A stretch of DNA of 7,646 nucleotides from Burkholderiales bacterium (lineage in GTDB: Bacteria > Pseudomonadota > Gammaproteobacteria > Burkholderiales > Burkholderiaceae), in the NCBI GenBank assembly GCA_947371645.1, contig CANBQJ010000176.1, positions 1-7,646 of the forward strand, in the 5' to 3' direction. A model generated the notes under the pieces. It was not told the origin of the DNA. It did no database searches and was given only the letters and a program-made list of their open reading frames with translations. This document shows positions 1 through 7,224 of the stretch, piece after piece. How positions within the stretch are numbered: the first letter of the stretch is position 1; each line of letters starts with the position of its first letter. The position numbers were made by a program, and so were the translations under genes.

Positions 1-252
1 GGCCTCAATGGCGTGCTGGAGTACATCAGCCCGGATGCCCTGGGCGATGACGCGAAAACGGGGGCGAAGGACAGCACGTACTACCGCGCCCTCATCCGTT
101 CCGATTCGTCGACGCTGCACAAGGGCAAGGATCCTTTGCCCGTGCTGCCCGGGATGACCGCGAACGTGGAAGTGCGAACGGGAGATCGCACGGTGGCGCA
201 ATACCTGTTGCTGCCTTTGATCAAAACCCAGGAAGCCTTCCGGGAGCGCTGA
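1..252 (+). CDS. Type I secretion periplasmic adaptor (HlyD family), C-terminal fragment
   Basis: This is the last 83 residues of a membrane fusion protein of a type I secretion system; the N-terminus lies beyond the left edge. Such proteins sit in the inner membrane and span the periplasm, joining an ABC exporter to a TolC-like outer-membrane channel. The visible part fits the end of the beta-barrel/lipoyl-proximal region: LPVLPGMTANVEVRTGDRTV matches the family pattern 'PGM-x-(A/V)-x-V-x-I-x-TG-x-(R/K)-(T/S)-V', followed by a YLLLPL segment and the very typical terminal 'FRER' (compare YLLSP...LRER in HlyD-type proteins). The frame is open from base 1 with no start needed. The next gene, a TolC-family protein, begins 2 nt after this stop, which strongly supports the assignment. 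The subtype (HlyD, LapC or PrtE) cannot be decided from this fragment. Confidence 0.88.
   Translation, partial: GLNGVLEYISPDALGDDAKTGAKDSTYYRALIRSDSSTLHKGKDPLPVLPGMTANVEVRTGDRTVAQYLLLPLIKTQEAFRER
242..246 (+). promoter_or_regulatory. Ribosome binding site of the TolC-family gene, inside the adaptor gene
   Basis: GGGAG lies 8 nt before the ATG at 255 and within the last codons of the upstream adaptor gene. This placement supports the ATG start and suggests translational coupling of adaptor and channel protein. Confidence 0.6.
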
Positions 253-254
253 GC

Positions 255-1724
255 ATGAACACCCCTTTTGATCGCCAGAAACTGGCCGTTGCGCTGGCTG
301 GCCTTGGCCTCGCCGGTGGCCTGGTCTGCAGCGGCGCTGTGCACGCACGCTGTGCCGATGACCTGCCAGCCGAGGTCAAGGCTGATCGCACCGACAAGCC
401 TGTGGTTCGCGGTGGGGCCAAGGTGCCTGCGGGCGTGGCGCCGCAACCAGCTGCACGACCCCGCGCAGAGCCTGAGCCCGAGCAGGCCCCCGCGCCGCAG
501 GTGGACCCGATCGTCCAGTTGCGCCAGATCGCCACCGAGGCCGAGCGCCGCAGTGCGGCCGTGGGCGCCGCGCGGCTGCTGTCCGAAGCGGCAGAGCTGG
601 ACGTGGCCGAGACCAAGGCGGGCCTGTGGCCGCAGGTGTCGCTGGGCGCCAGCCTGGGGCAGGGCGGCACCACCGTGGACGGCAAGCCTTCCGTGCCCAA
701 TGGCGCGCAGAATTCGGTCAGCCTCAATGTGGCCGGCCCGCTGTGGGACAACGGCCGCATTTCAAGCATGACCGACTACCGCAGCCTGCTGGCCAATTCG
801 GCCAAGCTGGGCGCGGTGTTGACGCAAGAGCAGGTGGTGCTGGAGGCCGTTTCGGCCGCCGTGGAGCGCAACCGCTACCGATTGCAGGCGCAGGTCTACC
901 AGCAGTTCATGCGCAAAATGAGCTGCCTGGTGGAATCGCTGGACGGCATCGTGGCCGAAGACCGGGGCCGCACCAGCGAGCTGGTGCAGGCCCGCAAAAC
1001 CCAGGCTCAGGCCGAGCTGCAGCGCGATCAGGCCCTGGCGCAAAGCCGCCAGGTGGAGCTCCGGCTGCGCAAGTTGGTGGGCGATCAGTTCATCCCAGGC
1101 GAGGGCATCACCTTGCCGCTGGCCGTGGTGCCGGAGCTGGGTGAGATCAACCGCCAGGTGGACTCGGGTTACGACGCCCAGCAGCTGCGCGCGCAGATCG
1201 ACGCGCAAGAAAGCTACAGCCAGTCCCTGGTGGCCGGGCAGCGGCCTCAGGTGGGCTGGAATGCGGGCAAGACGCAGGCGACCCAGGCGGGCACCCAGAT
1301 CGCCTCCTGGCATGCGGGGGTCACGCTCAGCTACAGCCTGTTCAACGGCTTTTCCGACGATGCCGTGCGCCTGGCCGCCGCCAAGCGGACCGAGGCATCG
1401 CGCCAGCAGCTGGTCGAGCTGCTGGCCAACAAGTACTCGCGCACCGCCGAGATGTACGACGTGGCCGCCAGCGCCTTTGACCGTGCCAAGCGTTACGGCA
1501 ACGTGTTGAAAGACAGCGAGAAGGTGCGCAACTTCACATTCATGCAGTGGTCGCAGCTCGGCAGGCGTTCGCTGTTCGATGTCATGTCCTCCGAGAGCGA
1601 CCACTTCAACCTGCGCATCGCCTACGTCAACGCCATGCACGACGGCTACATCGCCAGCGCGCAACTGCGCTCGCTGGGCAGCGGGCTGTCGACCTGGCTG
1701 CAGGCCACGGGCGGGCCGCGCTGA
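255..1724 (+). CDS. TolC-family outer-membrane channel protein of type I secretion
   Basis: The 489-residue protein is a probable TolC-like trimeric channel across outer membrane and periplasm, completing a type I secretion system with the adjacent adaptor. A Sec signal peptide is visible: a basic N-region (R7, K9), a hydrophobic Ala/Leu/Gly core at about 10-27, and a plausible cleavage after A31 (V-H-A). A Pro/Ala/Glu-rich linker follows at about 52-80. Two outer-membrane-efflux repeats come next. The first has GLWPQVSLGASLG and the beta-strand pattern ending in 'GPLWDNGRIS'. The second has QRPQVGWN and 'GVTLSYSLFNGFSDDAVRLA'. Both repeats continue into long Ala/Gln-rich helices typical of the alpha-barrel. 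Length is normal for the family (about 420-500). Only two cysteines remain in the mature protein (C33, C224). C25 is in the signal peptide and its context (GGLVC) is not a good lipobox. The start is the ATG 8 nt after GGGAG. The transported substrate is unknown. Confidence 0.9.
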   Translation: MNTPFDRQKLAVALAGLGLAGGLVCSGAVHARCADDLPAEVKADRTDKPVVRGGAKVPAGVAPQPAARPRAEPEPEQAPAPQVDPIVQLRQIATEAERRSAAVGAARLLSEAAELDVAETKAGLWPQVSLGASLGQGGTTVDGKPSVPNGAQNSVSLNVAGPLWDNGRISSMTDYRSLLANSAKLGAVLTQEQVVLEAVSAAVERNRYRLQAQVYQQFMRKMSCLVESLDGIVAEDRGRTSELVQARKTQAQAELQRDQALAQSRQVELRLRKLVGDQFIPGEGITLPLAVVPELGEINRQVDSGYDAQQLRAQIDAQESYSQSLVAGQRPQVGWNAGKTQATQAGTQIASWHAGVTLSYSLFNGFSDDAVRLAAAKRTEASRQQLVELLANKYSRTAEMYDVAASAFDRAKRYGNVLKDSEKVRNFTFMQWSQLGRRSLFDVMSSESDHFNLRIAYVNAMHDGYIASAQLRSLGSGLSTWLQATGGPR

Positions 1725-1917
1725 AGCGCTGGCAAGGGGCCCGCTGGACGGGCTGCCGTGGGTGAGGTGTGCCAAAAAGTAGGCAAATCGCGGCTTTCTT
1801 GGCGAGATCGGCGCCAGGTGGGACTTCTATGCTCGTTTCTGCTGTGGGGCCTTGTGCCTCACCCGGATCGAGCCCATGGGAAACCGCCCACCTTCGTCAG
1901 CCCTCACGGACACCGCC
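1725..1917 (+). other. Non-coding spacer between secretion and glycosylation genes
   Basis: This stretch separates the secretion genes from the large glycosyltransferase gene. It holds one short GC hairpin (GCCCG at 1739-1743, loop of 5, CGGGC at 1749-1753) with no following T-run, so it is not a convincing intrinsic terminator. No sigma-70 promoter with proper spacing is evident: a TTGGCG at 1799-1804 and a TATGCT at 1828-1833 are 23 nt apart, too far to pair. An in-frame stop (TAG at 1780-1782) bounds the downstream reading frame. Whether the downstream genes have their own promoter or are read through from the secretion operon cannot be told from the sequence. Part of the stretch would be coding if an earlier start (TTG 1852 or ATG 1876) of the next gene is used. 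Confidence 0.4.
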
Positions 1918-4900
1918 ATGCAAGCCACCATGCCAGACACCACCCGGGACCCCGCACCCAGCGCCGCGCCGCCGGCCCCCACGGCGGTGCCACCCTCGCT
2001 GATCCATGGGCTGGAGTTGCAAGGTGCGGGGCGCGCCGACGAGGCGGCAGCGGTGTTCCGGGCGCACCTGGAGGCCCAGCCTTTTGACGGCGTGGCCACG
2101 TATTCGCTGGCCTTGATCCTCTCGCAAAAGCAGGACCTGGCCGGCGCCTTGCAGCTGCTGTCCAACTGCCTGACGGTCAACCAGACCTTTGCCCCGCTGT
2201 GGATGGCCTACGGCAGCGTGCTGCAAAACCTGCTGCGGCGCGACGACGCCCTGGCCGCTTACGAGCGCGCCCTGGCGCTGAACCCGCAGTACGTGGAGGC
2301 CCTGGTCAACAGCGGCGTGCTCATGCGTGAGCAGCACCGCCACGTGGACGCCTTGACGCGCTTCCAGCGTGTGCTGGCCATCAAGCCGGAGCACGAAACG
2401 GCGCTGGGCAACTGCGGCATCATCCTGACGGAGTTCAAGCGCACCGAAGAGGCCATTGCCATGTTCGAGCGCCTGCTGGCCATCAACCCCAAGTACGACT
2501 GGGGGCTGGGCCTGCTGGTGTACGAGCGCATGCACGCCTGCGATTGGACGGACTACACCCGCCTGGCCAAGGAGATCGTGGAGGGCATCTTGCAGGGGCA
2601 ACGCACCTGCAAGTCCTTGCCGCTGATGGCCATGTCCGACGACTGCGCGGCCCACCAGCTCAGCGCCCGCATGTTCGGCATGCGTTTTCCGCAAGGTGCG
2701 CAGCCCTTGTGGACGGGTGAGCGTTACCGCCACGAGAAGATCCGCATCGCCTACGTCTCGCCCGACCTGCGCGAGCATCCGGTGGGCCACCTGATGGCCG
2801 GGATCTTCGAGCACCACGACAAGGCCCGTTTCGAGACCATCGCCATCTCTTTGGGGGTGGACGACAACAGCCGCCTGCGCAGCCGCATGCTGGCCGCCTT
2901 CGACAAGTTCATCGATGCCCGCCTGATGAACTCGCGCGAGATCGCCGAACTGATGCGCGAACTGGAAGTGGACATCGCTGTGGACCTGGCTGGCTACACT
3001 GCGGACTCGCGCACCGACCTCTTTGCTCACCGTCCGGCGCCGGCCCATGTGAACTACCTGGGCTACCCGGGCACCTTGGGCCTGCCCTACATGGACTACA
3101 TCGTGGCCGACCGCCACGTGATCCCGCCAGAGCACCAGCGCTTCTACGACGAGAAGGTCGTCTACCTGCCGGATGCCTACCTGCCGACCGACGGCAAGCT
3201 GCAGATCGCCGAGCGCACCCCCACCCGCGCTGAATGCGGCCTGCCAGAGGGCGTGGTGGTGTTTTGCTCTTTCAGCCACGACTACAAGATCAACCCGCCC
3301 TTGTTTGACGTCTGGATGCGCTTGCTTCAGCAGGTGCCTGGCAGCGTGCTGTGGCTGATGGCGCGCGGCGAGAGCGCCCAACGCAACCTGCGCCGCGAGG
3401 CCGAACAACGCGGCGTGGACCCGCAGCGCCTGGTGTTTGCCACCCGCGTGCCCCGCGTGGAAGACCACCTGGCCCGCTACCGCCAGGCCGACATCTTCCT
3501 GGACACCCACCCCTACAACGCCCACACCACCGCCGCAGACGCCCTGATGGCTGGCCTGCCCGTGGTGACCTTCATGGGCGGCGCCTTCCCGGCGCGCGTG
3601 GCCGCCAGCCTGGTGCACGCCATGGGCATGCCTGAACTCGTGGCCGACTCGATGGCCGGCTACGAGGCCTTGGCCCTGCGCCTGGCCACGCACCCCGATG
3701 AGCTCAAGGCCATCCGCGAGAAGCTGGCGCGCCAGCGCGCCGAGGCGCCGCTGTTCAACACCGCCGAGTTCTGCCGCAACCTGGAGGCGGTCTACACGTC
3801 CATCTGGCACGACTCGCAGATTCACAATGCCATCGTTGAAAACGACGGCACCCAGGTGGCGCCGCCTGAGGACTTCAGCCTGGGCTCGGTGGAAGCCGAC
3901 ATCGCCCGAGGCAACCTGCAAAAAGCCGAACTGCTGTGCAGAGAGGCCTTGAAGGCGTCGCCCCAGCATGTTGGCGCACTCAAGCTGCTGGGCGACATCG
4001 CCACACGGGTGGGCGCCCACGACTTTGCCGCAGACCACTACGGCCAGGCACTGGCCCTGCTGCCCGAGCCACGAGCCCGCAGCTCCAGCCTGAATGCCCT
4101 GCTGAAAGACAGCCAGGCCAAGGCGGCACAGGCTGCCGATGCGCAAGCCAGAGGAGGCGAGGGCACTGCCACCGCCACCACACGTGCCTTGCTGATCAAA
4201 GCCTGGGGCTATGGCTTCTGGTCTGACCTGGACCACGTGCTGGCCGGCCTGCTGCTGGCCGAGATCACGGGGCGCGTGCCGGTGGTGCACTGGGGCAGCA
4301 ACAGCCTGTTTCGCCGTGCCGACACCGCCAACGCCTTCGAGTGCTTCTTCGAGCCTGTCTCTCAGCTGAAGCTGGCAGACCTGCAAGCCGAAGGGCTGAG
4401 CTACTTCCCGGCCAAATGGCAAGCCGGCAACCTGCAGCAAGAGGACGTGCAGAAGTGGTCGGGTGAAGGCTCACGCCTGACAGGCCTGTACATGCTGCGC
4501 CGCCCCGAGGCCGTGGTGGTCAGCGACTTCCACACCAAGCTCAACGACCTGATCCCCTGGATCCCGCACGGCCACCCCTTGCGTGGCATGGACCGCAACC
4601 AGCTCTACCGCCACCTGGTTACCAAGTACCTGAGCCTGCAGCCCGCCTTGCGCACCAAGGTGGATGTGCAATCGGTGAGCATGCTGGCCGGGCGCCACTG
4701 GCTGGCCGTGCACGTGCGCGGCAGCGACAAGGTCCGAGAGATCGCCCACCTCGACGCCGTGAATCAGACCTACTGGTCGGCCATCGACCAGATCCTGCAG
4801 GTCAACCCGAGCCTGAACATCTTCTTGTTGACCGACAGCGAGCCCATGGTCGCCACCTTCCGCCAGCGCTATGGCGACCGGGTGCACACCCTGGATTGCC

Positions 4901-5133
4901 AGCGCAGCGACAGCGACCAGGGCGTGCACTACGCCGGCCACGATGGCGTGGCCATGGGCGAACAGGTGATCCTGGACGCCTGGACGGCGGCCCGTTGCGA
5001 CTTCTTCCTGGGCAATGGTGGCTCCAACGTGTCGGTGGGCATCCGCCACCTCAAGACCTGGCAGCCCGGCACCTTCTTCCTGATCGGGCCGGACTTCCTG
5101 GGTGAGCCCAACATGGCTTTGCACAACTGGTGA
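1918..5133 (+). CDS. TPR / GT41 (SPINDLY-OGT type) / GT23-like fused glycosyltransferase
   Basis: The product is a 1071-residue, probably cytoplasmic, two-catalytic-domain glycosyltransferase. Residues about 28-195 hold five TPR repeats (for example the ones ending ALALNPQYVE, VLAIKPEHET and LLAINPKYDW). Residues about 275-631 are a GT41 O-GlcNAc transferase/SPINDLY domain: YVSPDLREHPVGHL (H287, H291), LGYPGT (381-386), YKINPP (K457, aligning with the UDP-contacting Lys of human OGT), NAHTTAADALMAG (534 on) and the C-terminal FNTAEF...Y..IW. Residues about 658-716 are a second TPR pair, then an Ala/Gly linker. Residues about 755-1071 resemble GT23 fucosyltransferases (NodZ, FUT8): NAFECFFEPV (805-814), VHVRGSDKV (H932, R934, D937, K938), FLLTDSEP (about D973), LDAWTAARCDFFLGNGGSN (1019 on). 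GT41 enzymes modify Ser/Thr of proteins; GT23 enzymes use GDP-fucose. Actual donors and acceptors here are unknown. Start choice is uncertain: ATG 1918 has GGA 7 nt upstream; ATG 1876 and TTG 1852 are in frame, but codons before 1918 look less coding-like. Confidence 0.88.
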   Translation: MQATMPDTTRDPAPSAAPPAPTAVPPSLIHGLELQGAGRADEAAAVFRAHLEAQPFDGVATYSLALILSQKQDLAGALQLLSNCLTVNQTFAPLWMAYGSVLQNLLRRDDALAAYERALALNPQYVEALVNSGVLMREQHRHVDALTRFQRVLAIKPEHETALGNCGIILTEFKRTEEAIAMFERLLAINPKYDWGLGLLVYERMHACDWTDYTRLAKEIVEGILQGQRTCKSLPLMAMSDDCAAHQLSARMFGMRFPQGAQPLWTGERYRHEKIRIAYVSPDLREHPVGHLMAGIFEHHDKARFETIAISLGVDDNSRLRSRMLAAFDKFIDARLMNSREIAELMRELEVDIAVDLAGYTADSRTDLFAHRPAPAHVNYLGYPGTLGLPYMDYIVADRHVIPPEHQRFYDEKVVYLPDAYLPTDGKLQIAERTPTRAECGLPEGVVVFCSFSHDYKINPPLFDVWMRLLQQVPGSVLWLMARGESAQRNLRREAEQRGVDPQRLVFATRVPRVEDHLARYRQADIFLDTHPYNAHTTAADALMAGLPVVTFMGGAFPARVAASLVHAMGMPELVADSMAGYEALALRLATHPDELKAIREKLARQRAEAPLFNTAEFCRNLEAVYTSIWHDSQIHNAIVENDGTQVAPPEDFSLGSVEADIARGNLQKAELLCREALKASPQHVGALKLLGDIATRVGAHDFAADHYGQALALLPEPRARSSSLNALLKDSQAKAAQAADAQARGGEGTATATTRALLIKAWGYGFWSDLDHVLAGLLLAEITGRVPVVHWGSNSLFRRADTANAFECFFEPVSQLKLADLQAEGLSYFPAKWQAGNLQQEDVQKWSGEGSRLTGLYMLRRPEAVVVSDFHTKLNDLIPWIPHGHPLRGMDRNQLYRHLVTKYLSLQPALRTKVDVQSVSMLAGRHWLAVHVRGSDKVREIAHLDAVNQTYWSAIDQILQVNPSLNIFLLTDSEPMVATFRQRYGDRVHTLDCQRSDSDQGVHYAGHDGVAMGEQVILDAWTAARCDFFLGNGGSNVSVGIRHLKTWQPGTFFLIGPDFLGEPNMALHNW

Positions 5134-5154
5134 GCAGGCCCGCCAAAGGGCAAC

Positions 5155-5159
5155 AGGAG
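5155..5159 (+). promoter_or_regulatory. Strong ribosome binding site deciding the start at 5166
   Basis: AGGAG is placed 6 nt before the ATG at 5166. It argues against the alternative GTG at 5130, which overlaps the stop of the previous gene (GTG/TGA overlap at 5130-5133) but has no comparable Shine-Dalgarno sequence. Confidence 0.75.
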
Positions 5160-5165
5160 CAGGGC

Positions 5166-7127
5166 ATGACGCGTGAGTTCGTGGTCGACGGGATCTTCTA
5201 CCAGATCGGCAAATCCGGCATCGCCCGGGTGTGGAACAAGCTTCTGGAAGAATGGGTGCGCACCGGCTTTGCCGAGCGCGTGGTGGTGATCGACCGCCAG
5301 CGCACGGCCCAGCGCGTGCCCGGCGTGCTCTACCACGACGCGCCGGCCTTCTACCATGAGCGCACCCGCGAAGACCGCCAGATGCTGCAGACCCTTTGCC
5401 AGCAATACGGCGCACGGGCCTTCATCTCCACCTACTACAGCATCCCAGAGACCACGCCATCGCTGATGATGGTGCACGACATGATCCCCGAGGTGCTGGG
5501 CTGGGACATGAGCCAGCCCATGTGGCAGCAAAAGCAGGACGCCCTGGCCTATGCCAGCGCCTTCGTGGCCGTGTCCACCAACACGGCGGTGGACGTGCGC
5601 CGCTACATCGACCGCCCCGAGCGCGAGGTGACGGTGGCGCTCAATGGTTGCGACTTCACCGCACCCGATGCGGCCGAAGTGGCGGCATTCAAGTCGCGTT
5701 GTGGCATCGACCGCCCTTACTTCATGCTGTCGGGCAGCCGCAGCGACTACAAGAACGCCGTGCAGTTTTTCAAGGCCTTTGCGCAACTGGGTGACCAACG
5801 CGCGCAACTGGCCATCCTGTGCACCGGTGGCGGTGGGCTCGAACCCGACATGGCTGCCTGTGTGGGGCAGGCCAAGGTGCACATCGGCATCCTCAGCGAC
5901 GACGAGCTGCGCTGCGCCTATGCCGGCGCCACGGCCCTGGTCTACCCCTCCCTGTATGAAGGTTTTGGCCTGCCCGTGCTGGAAGCCATGGCCTGTGGCG
6001 CCCCGGTGATCTGCAGCAAGGCCGCCTCGCTGCCCGAAGTGGGCGGGCAAGCTGCCTTGTATGTGGACCTCAGCGGCGCGCAAACCGTGGAGGAGACACA
6101 GCAACTGGCCGACGCCTTGCGCACCGTCATGGACCCTGAGGTGAGCGCCGTCCTGCGTGCACAAGGCCTGCAGCAAGCGGGCGCGTTCACCTGGGCACGC
6201 ATGGCCACCACCGTGCAGGGCTGCCTGGAGCGGGTGGCCGACCAAGCCTCCGGGCAGGGGGCGGCAGGCGCTGACATGCCGACGGATGCCCGTGCCTTCG
6301 CGCCTTGCCGCCTTTGTGGCGCCGCAGCCCGCCACCTGTTCCACCTGCCTGTGCTGGGTCGCTTGAACGTGGCCTACCAGCAGTGCACCACGTGCGGCGC
6401 CGGCCAGACCGAGCCGCCTCATTGGCTGAACGCCGAGCTGAGACTGGCCGCGCAACGCCTCGACACCGGCGTGCTCACCCGTGCGCTGGTGCACGCGGGC
6501 ATCGTGCAAACCTTGCTGCTGCTGACCGGCCTGGCCGGCGAGGGCCAATCGCCCCGCGTGCTGGACCACGGCTGCCGCACCGGCCTGCTGGTGCGCACCC
6601 TGAGGGACATGGGCATCGACGCCTGGGGCACAGAAACCGAAGCCCCTCCAGCCTTGGCCCTGGGTTTCCAGGCAGAGGGCCCACAAGGCTTCGACCTGAT
6701 CTACGTCGGGGACACGCTGTCCAGCCTGGCCGAACCGGGCGCTGCGCTGATGCACCTGATGTCGGGCGACCCGGCCATCCTGGTCATGCAGCCCAGCCTG
6801 GTCGAACACATCGGTGCCAAGGGCGAGGGCCTGTCGCTGGACCTGGGCACCCAGGTCTGCACCCTGACCCCCAGGACGCTGGACTGGATCGGCCAGCGCT
6901 TCGGCCGCCAGCGCCTGACCTTGCTGGGCTGCCAGGTGTGGCTCAAGCCTGAAATGGCTGCCGGCCTGGTGGACCCGCAGACCGCCCGCCTGGCCCCGGT
7001 GCACGAGTCCTTCGCCAACCTGGTGCTGTCGCGCCTGTGGCAGGGGCTGTTTGCGCAGCCGTACCACCACGCCAACCTGGATCGTGCCAGGCTTCAGGCC
7101 GCTGCCGCATCGGCCGAGACTGCTTGA
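5166..7127 (+). CDS. GT4 glycosyltransferase fused to zinc-ribbon/methyltransferase-like domain
   Basis: The 653-residue protein has no signal peptide or membrane segment, so it is probably cytoplasmic. Residues 1 to about 370 are a GT-B fold, GT4-family transferase: the N-terminal Gly-rich acceptor-side loop (GIFYQIGKSGIARV), HDMIPE, then SGSRSDYKN (K196) and the nucleotide-sugar motif EGFGLPVLE (EX7E, E265 and E273) followed by AMACGAPVICS. GT4 enzymes are retaining and often transfer mannose, glucose, GlcNAc or rhamnose; the donor is not predictable here. Residues about 381-430 form a Cys4 zinc ribbon (C381/C384, C407/C410) followed by GQTEPPHWL, as in class I methyltransferases that carry an N-terminal zinc domain. 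Residues about 465-600 follow the methyltransferase layout (VLDHGCRTG, then an acidic GTETE at the expected strand 2 end), but the glycine motif is broken by an Arg and later motifs are weak. It lies 32 nt downstream of the TPR/GT41 gene, very likely in the same operon, and is expected to extend or modify the same glycan. Confidence 0.85.
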   Translation: MTREFVVDGIFYQIGKSGIARVWNKLLEEWVRTGFAERVVVIDRQRTAQRVPGVLYHDAPAFYHERTREDRQMLQTLCQQYGARAFISTYYSIPETTPSLMMVHDMIPEVLGWDMSQPMWQQKQDALAYASAFVAVSTNTAVDVRRYIDRPEREVTVALNGCDFTAPDAAEVAAFKSRCGIDRPYFMLSGSRSDYKNAVQFFKAFAQLGDQRAQLAILCTGGGGLEPDMAACVGQAKVHIGILSDDELRCAYAGATALVYPSLYEGFGLPVLEAMACGAPVICSKAASLPEVGGQAALYVDLSGAQTVEETQQLADALRTVMDPEVSAVLRAQGLQQAGAFTWARMATTVQGCLERVADQASGQGAAGADMPTDARAFAPCRLCGAAARHLFHLPVLGRLNVAYQQCTTCGAGQTEPPHWLNAELRLAAQRLDTGVLTRALVHAGIVQTLLLLTGLAGEGQSPRVLDHGCRTGLLVRTLRDMGIDAWGTETEAPPALALGFQAEGPQGFDLIYVGDTLSSLAEPGAALMHLMSGDPAILVMQPSLVEHIGAKGEGLSLDLGTQVCTLTPRTLDWIGQRFGRQRLTLLGCQVWLKPEMAAGLVDPQTARLAPVHESFANLVLSRLWQGLFAQPYHHANLDRARLQAAAASAETA

Positions 7128-7214
7128 AAAATCGGCGTTCCACTGGGCATTGACACCAGCAGGCGAGGGCAGGATGGCGAGGCATGCCCCCAAGGCAGCT
7201 TTCCTTGCGCTCAT
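7128..7214 (+). other. Short spacer before the DUF5672 gene
   Basis: The gap has no good intrinsic terminator: only a weak 5-bp hairpin (CAAGG 7191-7195, CCTTG 7203-7207) without a T-run. A perfect TTGACA hexamer at 7150-7155 has no matching -10 element at 16-18 nt, so a promoter here is possible but unsupported. Read-through from the upstream gene is the simpler view. Confidence 0.3.
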
Positions 7215-7218
7215 GGAG
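7215..7218 (+). promoter_or_regulatory. Ribosome binding site of the DUF5672 gene
   Basis: GGAG lies 6 nt before ATG 7225. It supports that start over the in-frame ATG at 7213, which overlaps this site and has no good site of its own. Confidence 0.55.
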
Positions 7219-7224
7219 ACCCAG

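Noticed and set aside
318..332. Lipoprotein lipobox around C25 of the TolC-family protein
   Set aside because: Residues before the Cys are G-L-V rather than L-(A/S)-(G/A), and a better Sec cleavage site (VHA, after A31) follows.
1739..1753. GC-rich hairpin after the TolC-family gene as a terminator
   Set aside because: The stem is only 5 bp and no T-run follows; such hairpins are expected by chance in GC-rich DNA.
762..1775. Minus-strand open frame of 337 codons opposite the TolC-family gene
   Set aside because: It has no domain signature, and the plus-strand frame is a convincing outer-membrane channel protein.
1897..4440. Minus-strand open frame of 847 codons opposite the GT41 gene
   Set aside because: The plus strand encodes clear family motifs here. 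The minus frame gives a His/Gln/Val/Gly-rich product with no recognisable domain, typical of antisense frames under GC-rich third positions.
5130..5165. GTG at 5130 overlapping the previous stop as the true start of the GT4 fusion
   Set aside because: The ATG at 5166 has a strong AGGAG at 6 nt, and the 12 extra residues (SRPAKGQQEQG) do not look like part of the GT4 fold.
7150..7155. Perfect TTGACA -35 hexamer upstream of the DUF5672 gene
   Set aside because: No TATAAT-like sequence lies 16-18 nt downstream (the region reads GATGGC), so a promoter is not supported.
7191..7207. Hairpin CAAGG/CCTTG before the DUF5672 gene
   Set aside because: A 5-bp stem with a 7-nt loop and no T-run is too weak to call a terminator or a regulatory structure.
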